Shown here one piece after another: positions 34,735-44,157 of a stretch of DNA of 63,619 nt. The DNA lies in the NCBI GenBank assembly GCA_021204045.1, contig JAJQAA010000028.1, positions 1 through 63,619 on the forward strand, given 5' to 3'. The notes beneath the pieces were generated by a model. The model did not search any database and was not told the DNA's origin. It was given only the letters and a program-made list of their open reading frames with translations. The translations under genes and the position numbers were made by a program. The DNA is from Clostridiales bacterium (GTDB lineage Bacteria > Bacillota > Clostridia > Lachnospirales > Lachnospiraceae). Every line of letters begins with the position of its first letter. The stretch's first letter is position 1.

Positions 34735-36468
34735 ATGAATTCCAATCAGACCCGGCATCGCAGGAAAACAGCCATCCTGTGTCTGCTGCTGTGCCTGTGC
34801 ATGGCGGGGCTGGCGGGACGGCTCGTTTTTCTGATGCTGTACCGATCCGAATATTACAGCGGACGGGCGGAGGATCTTCATCAGCGGGAACGCACGATCA
34901 AGGCGGCGCGCGGCCGCATTCTTGACAGAAATGGGGAGGTAATCGCCGCGAACCGTACGGTCTGTACGATCTCGGTGATTTACAATCAGGTGACCGACCG
35001 TGAGCAGGTGATCCGGACGCTTTCCGAAATGCTTCCGATGGATGAGGAAAAGGTGCGGGAGAAGGTGGAAAAGCGCAGTTCCCGTGAGATTATCCGTTCC
35101 AATGTCAGCAAGGAAACGGGGGACGCGATCCGCGCCTGTCATCTGGACGGCGTGAAGGTGGACGAGGATTATAAACGTTGGTATCCGCATGGTTCGCTGG
35201 CCTCGAAGGTGCTCGGCTTTACCGGCGGCGACAACCAGGGGATTGTGGGACTGGAGGTCATGTATGAGGAGATTCTTGGCGGCATCAGCGGACGTATCCT
35301 GACGATGACGGACGCGGCCGGGATTGAGATTACAAATACCTTTGAAGACCGCGTGGAGCCGGTGCCCGGAGCGGATCTTACGGTCAGCCTGGATGTCAAT
35401 ATCCAGCGCTACGCCGAACAGGCGGCGTATGAGACCATGGAGCGCAAAGGCGCGAACCGCGTCTCCATTATCGTGATGGATCCTCGAAACGGTGAGATTC
35501 TGGCGATGGTCAATGTGCCGGAGTTTGATTTAAATGACCCGTTTACGTTGAATACGGAGGCTCCTTCCGGAAGCACGGCGAAGGAAAAGCAGGAGCTGCT
35601 CAATCAGATGTGGCGCAATCCCAGCATCAACGATACCTACGAACCGGGGTCCACCTTCAAGATCATCACGGCCGCAGCCGGCCTGGAGGCCGGGGTAGTG
35701 ACGCTGGAGGATACGTTTTCCTGCCCGGGATTTCGCATTGTCGAGGATCGAAAAATCCGTTGTCATAAGGTTGGCGGACATGGCAGCGAGACCTTCCTGC
35801 AGGGCGCGATGAATTCCTGCAATCCGGTATTCATCGACGTCGGGCAGAGACTGGGCGTGGAGAATTATTATCATTATTTTGAACAGTTCGGCCTGAAGGA
35901 AAAAACCGGCATTGACCTGCCGGGGGAGGCGGCGACAATCATGCACCGCAAGGAAGATATGGGGCTGGTGGAGCTGGCGACGGTCTCCTTCGGGCAGTCG
36001 TTTCAGGTCACGCCGATTCAGCTGATTACGACCGCGGCATCGATCGTAAACGGCGGAGACCGTGTCACGCCGCACTTTGGCGTGCGCGTCACCGGCGCGG
36101 ACGGAACCTATGTGCACGATCTGAGCTGGCCGGTGAAGCAGGGAATCGTCTCAGCTGAGACGAGCGAAAAAATGCGTTATATTCTGGAACAGGTGGTCGC
36201 GGATGGCAGCGGTAAAAAGGGCGCCGTGGCAGGGTATCGTGTCGGCGGCAAGACGGCAACTTCGGAAAAACTGCCGCGCAGCCTGAAAAAATATATTTCT
36301 TCTTTCATCGGATTCGCTCCGGCAAACGACCCCCAGGTGATTGCCCTGATCACGATCGACGAGCCGCAGGGTGTGTATTACGGCGGCACGATCGCCGCCC
36401 CGGTCATCGCCAATCTGTATCAGAATATATTGCCATATCTGGGAATCGAAGGAGAACCGTTGGAATGA
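34735..36468 (+). CDS. FtsI/SpoVD-type class B penicillin-binding protein
   Basis: 577 residues. One membrane helix (about 12-32), RGRILDRNGEVIAANRT dimerisation motif, transpeptidase with Ser306 in EPGSTFK, SCNPV and GGKTATSEKLPR. The third motif is KTA instead of KTG. No PASTA domain is visible, unlike some SpoVD proteins. Two adjacent PBPs in this cluster usually serve vegetative division and spore cortex; which is which cannot be told from sequence. ATG 34735 follows GGGGGCGGG; a GTG 12 nt earlier is less likely. Confidence 0.88.
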   Translation: MNSNQTRHRRKTAILCLLLCLCMAGLAGRLVFLMLYRSEYYSGRAEDLHQRERTIKAARGRILDRNGEVIAANRTVCTISVIYNQVTDREQVIRTLSEMLPMDEEKVREKVEKRSSREIIRSNVSKETGDAIRACHLDGVKVDEDYKRWYPHGSLASKVLGFTGGDNQGIVGLEVMYEEILGGISGRILTMTDAAGIEITNTFEDRVEPVPGADLTVSLDVNIQRYAEQAAYETMERKGANRVSIIVMDPRNGEILAMVNVPEFDLNDPFTLNTEAPSGSTAKEKQELLNQMWRNPSINDTYEPGSTFKIITAAAGLEAGVVTLEDTFSCPGFRIVEDRKIRCHKVGGHGSETFLQGAMNSCNPVFIDVGQRLGVENYYHYFEQFGLKEKTGIDLPGEAATIMHRKEDMGLVELATVSFGQSFQVTPIQLITTAASIVNGGDRVTPHFGVRVTGADGTYVHDLSWPVKQGIVSAETSEKMRYILEQVVADGSGKKGAVAGYRVGGKTATSEKLPRSLKKYISSFIGFAPANDPQVIALITIDEPQGVYYGGTIAAPVIANLYQNILPYLGIEGEPLE

Positions 36469-36785
36469 ACTGTAACCGCCCGCTATTGATTATTCCGCAA
36501 AAAGGACGTATACTAAATAACAGCCCAGGACTGCACGAATTTTTCGGGAAGCAGCCGCGCAGGCTCGTCTGCAGGCGGCTGCTTCCCGGAAAATTCGTAT
36601 AGGATGGACATCCAAAGCTTCTTGAATATTCAGAATGAATATTCAAGAAGACGCAGTCCTGGGCCCGGTTGCCCAGAATGAATATTCAAGAAGACGCAGT
36701 CCTGGGCCCGGTCGCCCGGAATGAATATTCAAGAAGACGCAGTCCTGGGCCCCGCATCCAGATACATAAATTACAGGAGATTCCC
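36469..36785. repeat. Repeat-filled intergenic region before mraY
   Basis: It contains a 24-bp stem-loop with one G-U pair (36535-36558 with 36575-36598, ends ACGAAT/ATTCGT), a perfect 14-bp inverted repeat CTTCTTGAATATTC (36618-36631 with 36637-36650), and 2.8 copies of a 43-bp tandem repeat (36634-36676, 36677-36719, 36720-36752). Each tandem unit contains GCAGTCCTGGGC, the reverse complement of 36523-36534. No gene; an in-frame reading upstream of mraY runs through the repeats but lacks a start signal. Confidence 0.8.
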
Positions 36786-37754
36786 ATGATAAATGAAACG
36801 ATATTAGCCGTCATCATCGCCTTCGCGATCAGCGCTATTCTCTGTCCGATCGTGATTCCGTTCCTGCACCGCCTGAAATTCGGCCAGCAGGTGCGTGACG
36901 ACGGACCGCAGACGCATCTGAAAAAACAGGGGACGCCGACGATGGGCGGACTGATGATTTTAAGCAGCATTGTCGTCACCTCGCTGTTTTATCTGCGCAG
37001 CTATCCGAAGATTATCCCGGTGCTGTTTGTCACGGTTGGCTTCGGGATCATCGGATTTATGGACGATTATATCAAGATTGTCATGAAGCGTTCCGAAGGG
37101 CTGAACCCGAAGCAGAAGCTGGCCGGGCAGTTTGTGATTACCGGCATTTTTACCTATTATCTGCTTTGCTCGGGCGAGGTGGATACGGCGATGCTTGTGC
37201 CGTTTACCGGCGGTTTCCGGCAGGGACTGATGCTGAATCTGGGGATTTTCTATGTGCCCTTTGTGTTTTTTGTCATGCTGGGCACGGACAACGGCGTCAA
37301 TTTCACGGACGGACTGGACGGTCTCTGCACGAGTGTGACGATCCTGGTGGCGACGTTTCTGACGATCGTTGCGATAGGCGAGGAGAGCGGCATCAGCCCG
37401 ATCACGGGCGCGGTTGTCGGCAGTCTGTTAGGGTTTCTGCTGTTCAACGTCTATCCCGCCCGCGTGTTTATGGGCGATACCGGTTCGCTGGCTCTGGGAG
37501 GTTTTGTGGCTGCCAGCGCCTTTATGATGCAGCTGCCGCTGTTTATTCCGATCATCGGGCTGATTTATCTGGCGGAGGTGTTGTCCGTGATCATCCAGGT
37601 CGGATATTTTAAGGCTACCGGCGGAAAACGGTTTTTCCGCATGGCTCCGATTCATCATCATTTTGAACTCGGCGGTTGGAAGGAAACGCAGGTAGTGGCG
37701 GTATTTTCCGTGACCACGGCGATATTGTGCCTGGTGGCTTATCTGGGGCTGTAG
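36786..37754 (+). CDS. mraY: Phospho-N-acetylmuramoyl-pentapeptide transferase MraY
   Basis: 322 residues, about ten membrane helices. Makes lipid I from UDP-MurNAc-pentapeptide and undecaprenyl phosphate. Seen are GTPTMGGLMI, FGIIGFMDDYIKI, the Mg-binding NGVNFTDGLDGLC and APIHHHFELGGWKE. The start at 36786 is set by AGGAGA six nt upstream and by the family length. Confidence 0.96.
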   Translation: MINETILAVIIAFAISAILCPIVIPFLHRLKFGQQVRDDGPQTHLKKQGTPTMGGLMILSSIVVTSLFYLRSYPKIIPVLFVTVGFGIIGFMDDYIKIVMKRSEGLNPKQKLAGQFVITGIFTYYLLCSGEVDTAMLVPFTGGFRQGLMLNLGIFYVPFVFFVMLGTDNGVNFTDGLDGLCTSVTILVATFLTIVAIGEESGISPITGAVVGSLLGFLLFNVYPARVFMGDTGSLALGGFVAASAFMMQLPLFIPIIGLIYLAEVLSVIIQVGYFKATGGKRFFRMAPIHHHFELGGWKETQVVAVFSVTTAILCLVAYLGL

Positions 37755-37798
37755 GACAATGTAAGACCCGCAGATGTGCATAAATCAAAGATATGGTT

Positions 37799-37856
37799 TT
37801 GGGCGACAAAAGGTATGATACTACGGATTGCTTCGTGCTTTTGTCCCTTGTATCAT
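37799..37856. repeat. Dispersed hairpin repeat, copy B
   Basis: TTGGGCGACAAAA (37799-37811) and CTTTTGTCCCTTGTATCAT (37838-37856) flank a 26-nt insert absent from copy A (13053-13085). Inside, ATGATAC (37815-37821) is inverted relative to GTATCAT (37850-37856). Located 37 bp before murD. Confidence 0.55.
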
Positions 37857-37892
37857 GACATAGGACGGATAGAGATCTACAGGAGGGAAACG

Positions 37893-39248
37893 ATGAGTGA
37901 TCAGAAAGTACTGGTAGCCGGGGCAGGTAAGAGCGGCATTGCCGCGGCGAAGCTGATGCTGTCGATGGGCGGCGAGGTTGTGCTGTATGATGGCAATGAT
38001 AAACTGGACGCGGAAGCATTGAAAAAGACATTTCCGGAGAAGGCAAAGCTGCAGATTCTGCTTGGTGAACTGAGCCGTACCGATTTAAGGGGCGTGGAGC
38101 TGTCGGTCATCAGCCCGGGGATTCCGCTGGACGCTCCGTTTGTGTCGGTACTCGATGAGGCGGGCATTCCGATCTGGAGCGAGATTCAGCTTGCCTGGCA
38201 TGTGGCGCAGGGGAAACTGATCGCGATCACCGGGACCAACGGCAAGACGACGACGACGGCGCTGACCGGTGCGATCATGAAGACGCATTTTGACGAGGTG
38301 TTTGTGGTGGGAAACATTGGCATTCCTTACACGGAAACCGCGCTTAAAACCACGGAAAAATCAGTGACCGTGGCGGAGGTGTCCAGCTTCCAGCTTGAGA
38401 CGATCATGGATTTCCATCCTAATGTGAGCGCGATTCTGAATATCACACCGGATCATCTGAACCGTCACGGGACGATGGAGAACTATGTCGCGGTCAAGAA
38501 GCGGATCTGTGAGAATCAGACGGCCGAAGATACGGTTGTGCTCAACTACGATGATCCGCTGCTGCACGCGTTCGGAGAGAGCGGAGAGCAGAAGGCGAAG
38601 GTTTTTTATTTTTCCAGCAGACAGACGCTGGCGGAAGGCATTTATCTGGACGGCGATGCGATTGTATATGCTCATGACCGGCGGCGTGAGACGGTTGTGG
38701 ATGTTCACGATTTGCAGCTGCTTGGCCGTCATAATTACGAAAATGTGATGGCGGCAGTTGCGATCGCGATCACTATGGGGATACCGATGGACGATATCCG
38801 ACGGGCGGCTTGCACGTTCAGGGCGGTGGAGCACCGCATTGAGTTTGTGCGTGAGCGCTCCGGCGTCAGGTATTATAATGATTCCAAGGGTACCAATCCG
38901 GACGCCGCGATCCAGGCGATCCGAGCGATGCCGGGACCGATCGTGCTGATTGCCGGCGGTTATGATAAGCATAGCGAGTATGACGAGTGGGTCGCGGAGT
39001 TTGAAGGCCGGGTGAAATATCTCGTTTTGATCGGTCAGACCCGCGATAAGATTGCCGAATGCGCGCGCGCTCATGGGTTCACGGAGATCATGTATGCCGA
39101 GGATATGGCGGAGGCTGTGCGTGTCTGCGCCGCTTATGCCGACGCGGGGGACAACGTCCTGCTCTCCCCGGCCTGCGCCAGCTGGGGTATGTTCAAAAAT
39201 TACGAGGAGCGCGGCGATATCTTTAAGGAGTGCGTCCGGAATCTGTAG
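37893..39248 (+). CDS. murD: UDP-N-acetylmuramoyl-L-alanine:D-glutamate ligase MurD
   Basis: 451 residues. ATP-dependent addition of D-Glu to UDP-MurNAc-L-Ala. N-terminal Rossmann loop VAGAGKSGIAAAK, ATP site ITGTNGKTTTTALTG, then EVSSFQLE, ITPDHLNRHGTM, FRAVEHRIEFV and NDSKGTNPDA. Ribosome binding site AGGAGGG. Follows mraY in the conserved order. Confidence 0.97.
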   Translation: MSDQKVLVAGAGKSGIAAAKLMLSMGGEVVLYDGNDKLDAEALKKTFPEKAKLQILLGELSRTDLRGVELSVISPGIPLDAPFVSVLDEAGIPIWSEIQLAWHVAQGKLIAITGTNGKTTTTALTGAIMKTHFDEVFVVGNIGIPYTETALKTTEKSVTVAEVSSFQLETIMDFHPNVSAILNITPDHLNRHGTMENYVAVKKRICENQTAEDTVVLNYDDPLLHAFGESGEQKAKVFYFSSRQTLAEGIYLDGDAIVYAHDRRRETVVDVHDLQLLGRHNYENVMAAVAIAITMGIPMDDIRRAACTFRAVEHRIEFVRERSGVRYYNDSKGTNPDAAIQAIRAMPGPIVLIAGGYDKHSEYDEWVAEFEGRVKYLVLIGQTRDKIAECARAHGFTEIMYAEDMAEAVRVCAAYADAGDNVLLSPACASWGMFKNYEERGDIFKECVRNL

Positions 39249-39305
39249 AATGATGCCAGGGTCAGAAGATACGCAATGAATCAAAATCAGGGAGGGAGCA
39301 AAGCC

Positions 39306-40439
39306 ATGGCGAAAAAGCACAGGCCGAAACATTTTTATGATTACAGCCTGCTTTTCTGTGTCATTTTTCTGACGGCCTTCGGGCTGGTGATGATTTACAG
39401 TGCCAGCTCCTATACGGCGCAGCTGAGGTACGGCGACGCTTCCTATTTTATGATGCGGCAGTTAAAGATCGCCGCGGGCGGTCTGATTCTGGCGGTGGTG
39501 GTCTCCAAGATTGATTATCACCATTATGCGAAATTTGCGGTGTTCTCTTATATTCTTTCCTATATTCTGATGATCGCGGTATCGCTGGTGGGCAGGAGAG
39601 TGAACGGCAAGCGGCGCTGGCTGGGAGTCGGTTCACTGAGCTTCCAGCCGACGGAATTTGTCAAAATTGCCCTGATTGTGCTTCTGGCCGTCGTCATCAC
39701 GGCGATGGGCCGCAAGATTAACAGCTGGCGTTGTGTCGGCGTGATCGCGGCGCTCACGCTACCGATCGCGGCGATTGTCGCGGCAAATAATTTAAGCTCG
39801 GGTATTATCATCGTCGGGATTGCCTTTGTGATGCTGTTTGTCGCCTGCCGGAAGACAGCGCCGTTTTTTGCCTGCGCGCTGGCCGCGGTCGGCGTGACGG
39901 TGATTGCCGGACCGCTGGCGACATTCCTGGAGAAGATCAACCTGCTGCATGGTTATCAGCTGAACCGCATCTATGTCTGGCAGAATCCGGAAGCCTATTC
40001 CCAGGAGGGCGGCTACCAGGTGCTGCAGGGGCTTTACGCGATCGGTTCCGGAGGCCTGTTTGGCAAGGGACTGGGTGAGAGCATTCAGAAGATGGGGTTC
40101 GTCCCGGAAGCGCAGAACGACATGATTTTTTCAATCATATGCGAGGAACTGGGATTGTTTGGCGCGGTGTCGGTGATCCTGATTTTTCTGTTTATGATCT
40201 ATCGTTTTATGCTGATTGCCAGCAACGCTCCGGATCTGTATGGCGCGATGCTGGTAGTGGGCGTCATGGGACACATCGCGATTCAGGTGATTCTGAATAT
40301 CGCCGTGGTGACCAATACGATACCCAACACGGGTATCACGCTGCCCTTTATCAGCTACGGAGGGACTTCCGTGCTGTTTCTGATGATTGAGATGGGGATG
40401 GTGCTCAGCGTTTCCAACAAAATTAAACTGGAAAAGTAG
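39306..40439 (+). CDS. ftsW: FtsW-type lipid II glycosyltransferase
   Basis: 377 residues, about ten membrane helices of the SEDS family; polymerises lipid II at the septum together with class B PBPs. Visible are MIYSASSYTAQ, GKRRWLGVGSLSFQPTEFVK, NLSSGIII and the conserved FVPEAQNDMIFSIICEELGL, PNTGITLPFISYGGTSV. ATG 39306 is chosen for the GGGAGGG 9 nt away; an ATG at 39276 lacks such a site. Confidence 0.93.
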   Translation: MAKKHRPKHFYDYSLLFCVIFLTAFGLVMIYSASSYTAQLRYGDASYFMMRQLKIAAGGLILAVVVSKIDYHHYAKFAVFSYILSYILMIAVSLVGRRVNGKRRWLGVGSLSFQPTEFVKIALIVLLAVVITAMGRKINSWRCVGVIAALTLPIAAIVAANNLSSGIIIVGIAFVMLFVACRKTAPFFACALAAVGVTVIAGPLATFLEKINLLHGYQLNRIYVWQNPEAYSQEGGYQVLQGLYAIGSGGLFGKGLGESIQKMGFVPEAQNDMIFSIICEELGLFGAVSVILIFLFMIYRFMLIASNAPDLYGAMLVVGVMGHIAIQVILNIAVVTNTIPNTGITLPFISYGGTSVLFLMIEMGMVLSVSNKIKLEK

Positions 40440-40502
40440 AAGCCTGACGGGCTGCCTGCACATAAGATGACAGTATAGCGGATTTTTATGGAGGTAGTGG
40501 CT

Positions 40503-41783
40503 GTGCCTGTCATTTGTGTCCAGGGCCTGCGCAGGCTGAATGGGGAGATCTGGATTCAGGGCTCCAAGAACGCGGTGCTGCCGATGATGGCAGCATCACT
40601 TCTTTGCAGGGGAACGGTTACCATCGCAAACGTCCCGCTGATTGAAGATGTCTTCTGCATGCTGGAGATTCTGAGGACCCTGGGCTGCCGCTGCGATCTG
40701 CGGGAGCATGTGCTGACCGTCGATGCGCGTGATGCGGTCGGCCGTCCGGTCCCCGAGGAAGCGTGCCGGAGTATGCGTTCCTCAATCATGCTGTTGGGGC
40801 CGCTGCTCGGCCGTTTCGGTGCGGCGCAGATCTGGTATCCGGGCGGCTGTTCGATCGGCAGCCGGCCGATTGATCTGCATCTTGGAGCGCTGCGCAGTCT
40901 GGGCGCACAGATTGTGGTGGAGGGAGAACAGATCCGTGCGCAGGCATCCGGTCTGCATGGCGCTAGGCTGCGATTTCCCTATCCGAGTGTCGGCGCGACG
41001 GAAAATGCGGTAATGGCTGCCGTTGCCTCGGAAGGAACGACGCGGATTTCCGGCGCAGCCAGAGAACCGGAGATTGAGGCTCTCTGCGACTTTCTGCGGA
41101 CGCTTGGAGCCGGGATCAGTGGGATTGGCAGCGGCACGCTGACCGTGACAGGAGGATCTTTGCTGCATGGAGGTTCGTTTACGGTTCCGGGAGACCGGAT
41201 CGTTGCCGGAACCTATCTTGGGGCGGCGCTGACGGCAGGCGGGGAATTGCTGCTGCGCGGCGCGCCTGAGGGGCAGATGGGGGCAGCGCTGGCAGCCGCC
41301 TCCCGGATGGGAGCGGAAATTGCCGTGGAACCGTGCAGCATCCGGATAAAAATGACCGGCCGTCCGCGGCCGGTCAGCCTGACTACGGAGCCTTATCCGG
41401 GTTTCCCTACCGATCTCCAGTCGGTGATGCTGGCGGCCGCTTCGGTAGCGGAGGGGGATTCGTTTATCCGCGAAACGGTGTTTGAAGAACGATTTTCCAC
41501 CGCAAAGGAATTGCGAAAACTGGGGGCGCATATTATAATAAATGGCGGAACCGCGGCTGTGGAGGGGCGTTGGCCGCTTTGCGGCGGTTCGGTATCCGGA
41601 CGCGATCTGCGCGGCGGCGCGGCGCTGGCCGTGGCCGGTCTCGCGGCAGAGGGGACGACGTTTGTGGACGGTTATGCCCATATCCGGCGCGGCTATGAGG
41701 ATATCTGCGGAGATCTCGCCGGAGCCGGAGCAGAGATCTGCCTTGAGGATATCGACAGAAGAAAGGAACACGGCGCATTGTGA
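40503..41783 (+). CDS. murA: UDP-N-acetylglucosamine 1-carboxyvinyltransferase MurA
   Basis: 426 residues. Transfers enolpyruvate from PEP to UDP-GlcNAc, the first committed step of peptidoglycan synthesis and the fosfomycin target. Catalytic Cys116 is in YPGGCSIGSRPIDLH; also GSKNAVLPMMAASLL and the PGFPTDLQ signature. GTG 40503 is preferred because GGAGG (40490-40494) lies 8 nt upstream; the ATG at 40488 overlaps that site. It overlaps ftsQ by GTGA. Confidence 0.94.
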   Translation: MPVICVQGLRRLNGEIWIQGSKNAVLPMMAASLLCRGTVTIANVPLIEDVFCMLEILRTLGCRCDLREHVLTVDARDAVGRPVPEEACRSMRSSIMLLGPLLGRFGAAQIWYPGGCSIGSRPIDLHLGALRSLGAQIVVEGEQIRAQASGLHGARLRFPYPSVGATENAVMAAVASEGTTRISGAAREPEIEALCDFLRTLGAGISGIGSGTLTVTGGSLLHGGSFTVPGDRIVAGTYLGAALTAGGELLLRGAPEGQMGAALAAASRMGAEIAVEPCSIRIKMTGRPRPVSLTTEPYPGFPTDLQSVMLAAASVAEGDSFIRETVFEERFSTAKELRKLGAHIIINGGTAAVEGRWPLCGGSVSGRDLRGGAALAVAGLAAEGTTFVDGYAHIRRGYEDICGDLAGAGAEICLEDIDRRKEHGAL

Positions 41784-42511
41784 CAGAGCAAGCTTTGGAA
41801 AAAAAACGGACGGGACCGGTTCTGGCGGCCGTGGCGGTGCTGCTTCTGGCAATTATCCTGCTTTCCGTAAATGTGAAGGAAATTACGGTCACCGGAAACG
41901 AGCGCTACACCGAGCAGGAAATGGTGGATCTCGTTTTTCCGGATCACATCAGCCGGAATTGCGCATGGTGTTATCTGCGTGACCATTTTGGGACACATGA
42001 GACGATCCCGTTTGTCGAGGATTACAGTCTGGTATTCCATGGGCCGCGGCAGGTGGAGATCATCGTTTATGAGAAGACGGTGGTCGGCTACGTCTCTCCG
42101 ATGAGCAACAGCTATATGTATTTTGATAAAGATGGCATTGTTGTGGAAAGCTCCAGCCAGCGCCTGCAGGGCGTTCCGCAGATTACCGGACTGGATTTCG
42201 GGTACATTGTCCTCTATCAGAAAATACCGGTAGCGGACGAAACGGTGTTTCAGGAGATATTAAACCTGACACAGATTCTGTATATTTATGGCATGAATGT
42301 GGATCGCATCCAGTATGACAGTTTTGGCGAGGCGACGCTCTATATCGGCGAGGTGGAGGTGACGCTGGGCAGCAATGACAACCTGAACGGCAAGATCGCC
42401 GAGCTTGGCGATATGCTGCCATTGCTGGAGGGACGCCGCGGCACGCTTCATCTGGAGGATTACGACGATACGAACACGACGGCCGGTTACTCCTTCCAGC
42501 CGAAAGGATGA
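41780..42511 (+). CDS. ftsQ: FtsQ/DivIB-family division protein
   Basis: 243 residues. A short cytoplasmic part, one membrane helix (about 12-29, VLAAVAVLLLAIILLSV), a POTRA domain (VKEITVTGNERYTEQEMVDL) and a beta domain (VVGYVSPMSNSYMYFDKDGIVV). Scaffold of the FtsL/DivIC complex. GTG start inside the murA stop. The tail is acidic (LHLEDYDDTNTT). Confidence 0.87.
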   Translation: MTEQALEKKRTGPVLAAVAVLLLAIILLSVNVKEITVTGNERYTEQEMVDLVFPDHISRNCAWCYLRDHFGTHETIPFVEDYSLVFHGPRQVEIIVYEKTVVGYVSPMSNSYMYFDKDGIVVESSSQRLQGVPQITGLDFGYIVLYQKIPVADETVFQEILNLTQILYIYGMNVDRIQYDSFGEATLYIGEVEVTLGSNDNLNGKIAELGDMLPLLEGRRGTLHLEDYDDTNTTAGYSFQPKG

Positions 42512-42579
42512 AACAGGCGCTTTATTGCAGAAAAATGTTACAGGAAAATTTTGCAATTGGGAAAATAAGAGTTGATATT

Positions 42580-42608
42580 TTGACAGAAATCAACTATAGT
42601 TATAGATA
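42580..42608 (+). promoter_or_regulatory. Probable ftsZ promoter
   Basis: TTGACA (42580-42585), 17 bp, TAGATA (42603-42608) within an AT-rich 169-bp gap. This suggests ftsZ is also transcribed apart from the upstream cluster. Confidence 0.5.
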
Positions 42609-42680
42609 GATTATTTTGCATGGCTTTGTTACAGAATTGTTACAAAACCGACGGAGTGGAGGATTAAGGAGGAGACAGTC

Positions 42681-43937
42681 TTGTTAGAGATTAAGATAAA
42701 TGAAGCGGAAAATTCGGCGAGGATTGTGGTGATCGGTGTCGGCGGCGCCGGGAACAACGCGGTGAACCGCATGATTGATGAGAATATCGCCGGGGTTGAG
42801 TTCATCGGGATCAACACGGATAAGCAGGCGCTGCAGTTCTGCAAGGCGCCGACCGCGATGCAGATCGGCGAGAAGCTGACGAAGGGGCTGGGAGCCGGAG
42901 CGAAACCGGAGATCGGTCAGAAGGCGGCGGAAGAGAGCTCGGAAGAGCTGGCTCAGGCGATGAAGGGCGCGGACATGGTTTTCGTGACCTGCGGCATGGG
43001 CGGTGGCACCGGTACGGGCGCGGCTCCTGTGATTGCCAAGCTTGCCAAGGATATGGGGATTCTCACGGTCGGCGTTGTCACGAAGCCGTTCCGTTTTGAG
43101 GCAAAGACGCGCATGAGCAACGCGCTGGCCGGTATCGAGCGCCTGAGAGAGAGCGTCGATACGCTGATTGTGATTCCCAATGACAAGCTTCTGGAGATCG
43201 TGGATCGCCGTACGACGATGCCGGACGCTTTGAAGAAGGCGGACGAGGTTCTGCAGCAGGCGGTGCAGGGTATTACCGATCTGATCAATGTTCCCGGTCT
43301 GATCAATCTGGATTTCGCGGACGTGCAGACGGTTATGACAGATAAGGGGATCGCTCATATTGGTATCGGACATGCCAAGGGCGATGACAAGGCGCTTGAG
43401 GCTGTGAAGCAGGCGGTCGCGAGTCCGCTGCTGGAGACGACGATCGAGGGCGCGACCCATGTGATTATCAATATTTCCGGTGATATCAGCCTGATCGAGG
43501 CAAACGACGCGGCGAGCTATGTGCAGGAGCTTGCCGGAGACGACGCCAATATTATCTTTGGCGCGATGTACGATGAGAACGCGCAGGACGAGGCGAGCAT
43601 CACCGTGATTGCTACGGGTCTTGACGCGCACGGCGCCAATAGCCCGGTGAACAAGGCGATGGCAGGCTTTGGCAACTATAAGCCTAAGATGCCGTCTTCC
43701 GTTGGCCTGGGCGGTGCTTCCTACGCACAGGCACAGGCGGCGCCGACCAGGGATGCCGGTTATACGGCTTCCGCGGCGCGTCCGGTTGTGCAGCCGCAGT
43801 CCGCGGCCGCTCCCAAGACGGAGACCGCTCCGTCTCAGCCGCAGCAGACACAGGCTCCCACGCAGCCGGCATACCGTCCGCTCAAGCGCGACAGCCAGCA
43901 GATCAACATTCCGGATTTTCTCAAAAACCGGCGTTAA
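42681..43937 (+). CDS. ftsZ: Cell division GTPase FtsZ
   Basis: 418 residues. The tubulin-like GTPase has the signature [26 protein letters not shown] and [13 protein letters not shown]. It is followed by a Gln/Ala/Pro-rich linker (about 325-400) and the conserved C-terminal peptide [11 protein letters not shown], which binds FtsA/SepF-type partners. TTG start 8 nt after GGAGGAG. Followed by a strong terminator. Confidence 0.98.
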   Translation: MLEIKINEAENSARIVVIGVGGAGNNAVNRMIDENIAGVEFIGINTDKQALQFCKAPTAMQIGEKLTKGLGAGAKPEIGQKAAEESSEELAQAMKGADMVFVTCGMGGGTGTGAAPVIAKLAKDMGILTVGVVTKPFRFEAKTRMSNALAGIERLRESVDTLIVIPNDKLLEIVDRRTTMPDALKKADEVLQQAVQGITDLINVPGLINLDFADVQTVMTDKGIAHIGIGHAKGDDKALEAVKQAVASPLLETTIEGATHVIINISGDISLIEANDAASYVQELAGDDANIIFGAMYDENAQDEASITVIATGLDAHGANSPVNKAMAGFGNYKPKMPSSVGLGGASYAQAQAAPTRDAGYTASAARPVVQPQSAAAPKTETAPSQPQQTQAPTQPAYRPLKRDSQQINIPDFLKNRR

Positions 43938-43977
43938 ATTCTGATCAAGAACAAATTTTTCAGACAGGATTTTTACA

Positions 43978-44010
43978 GGGCAGAAAGCAAGATGCTTTCT
44001 GTCCTTTTTT
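43978..44010 (+). terminator. Terminator of the division cluster
   Basis: Stem GG-CAGAAAGCA/TGCTTTCTGTCC (43979-43989 with 43993-44004), 3-nt loop, then TTTTTT. Confidence 0.85.
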
Positions 44011-44042
44011 GTCGTTCAAAAAAACGGCGCTGTACGACGCCC

Positions 44043-44076
44043 TTTGACAACATCCGCTTTGACAGACTGGTATACT
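44043..44076 (+). promoter_or_regulatory. spoIIG-type promoter with two Spo0A boxes
   Basis: TTTGACA occurs twice, 15 bp apart (44043-44049, 44058-44064); its reverse TGTCAAA fits the 0A box TGTCRAA. The -10 TATACT (44071-44076) is 21 bp from the first TTGACA, a long spacer like that of the Spo0A-activated spoIIG promoter of Bacillus. Confidence 0.6.
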
Positions 44077-44157
44077 GTCCGCAAAGGGCAGAACCGGGTG
44101 AATGAGAGTGGCTTTGATCCGGATGAATCCAGTCCGATGAAAGGAGGCGGTGCGGAT

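Noticed and set aside
36634-36752. CRISPR array before mraY
   Set aside because: The units are directly adjacent with no unique spacers and no cas genes are present.
36669-36785. Longer MraY with an N-terminal extension read from the 43-bp repeats
   Set aside because: The extension is repeat sequence without a ribosome binding site; ATG 36786 has AGGAGA and matches the family N-terminus.
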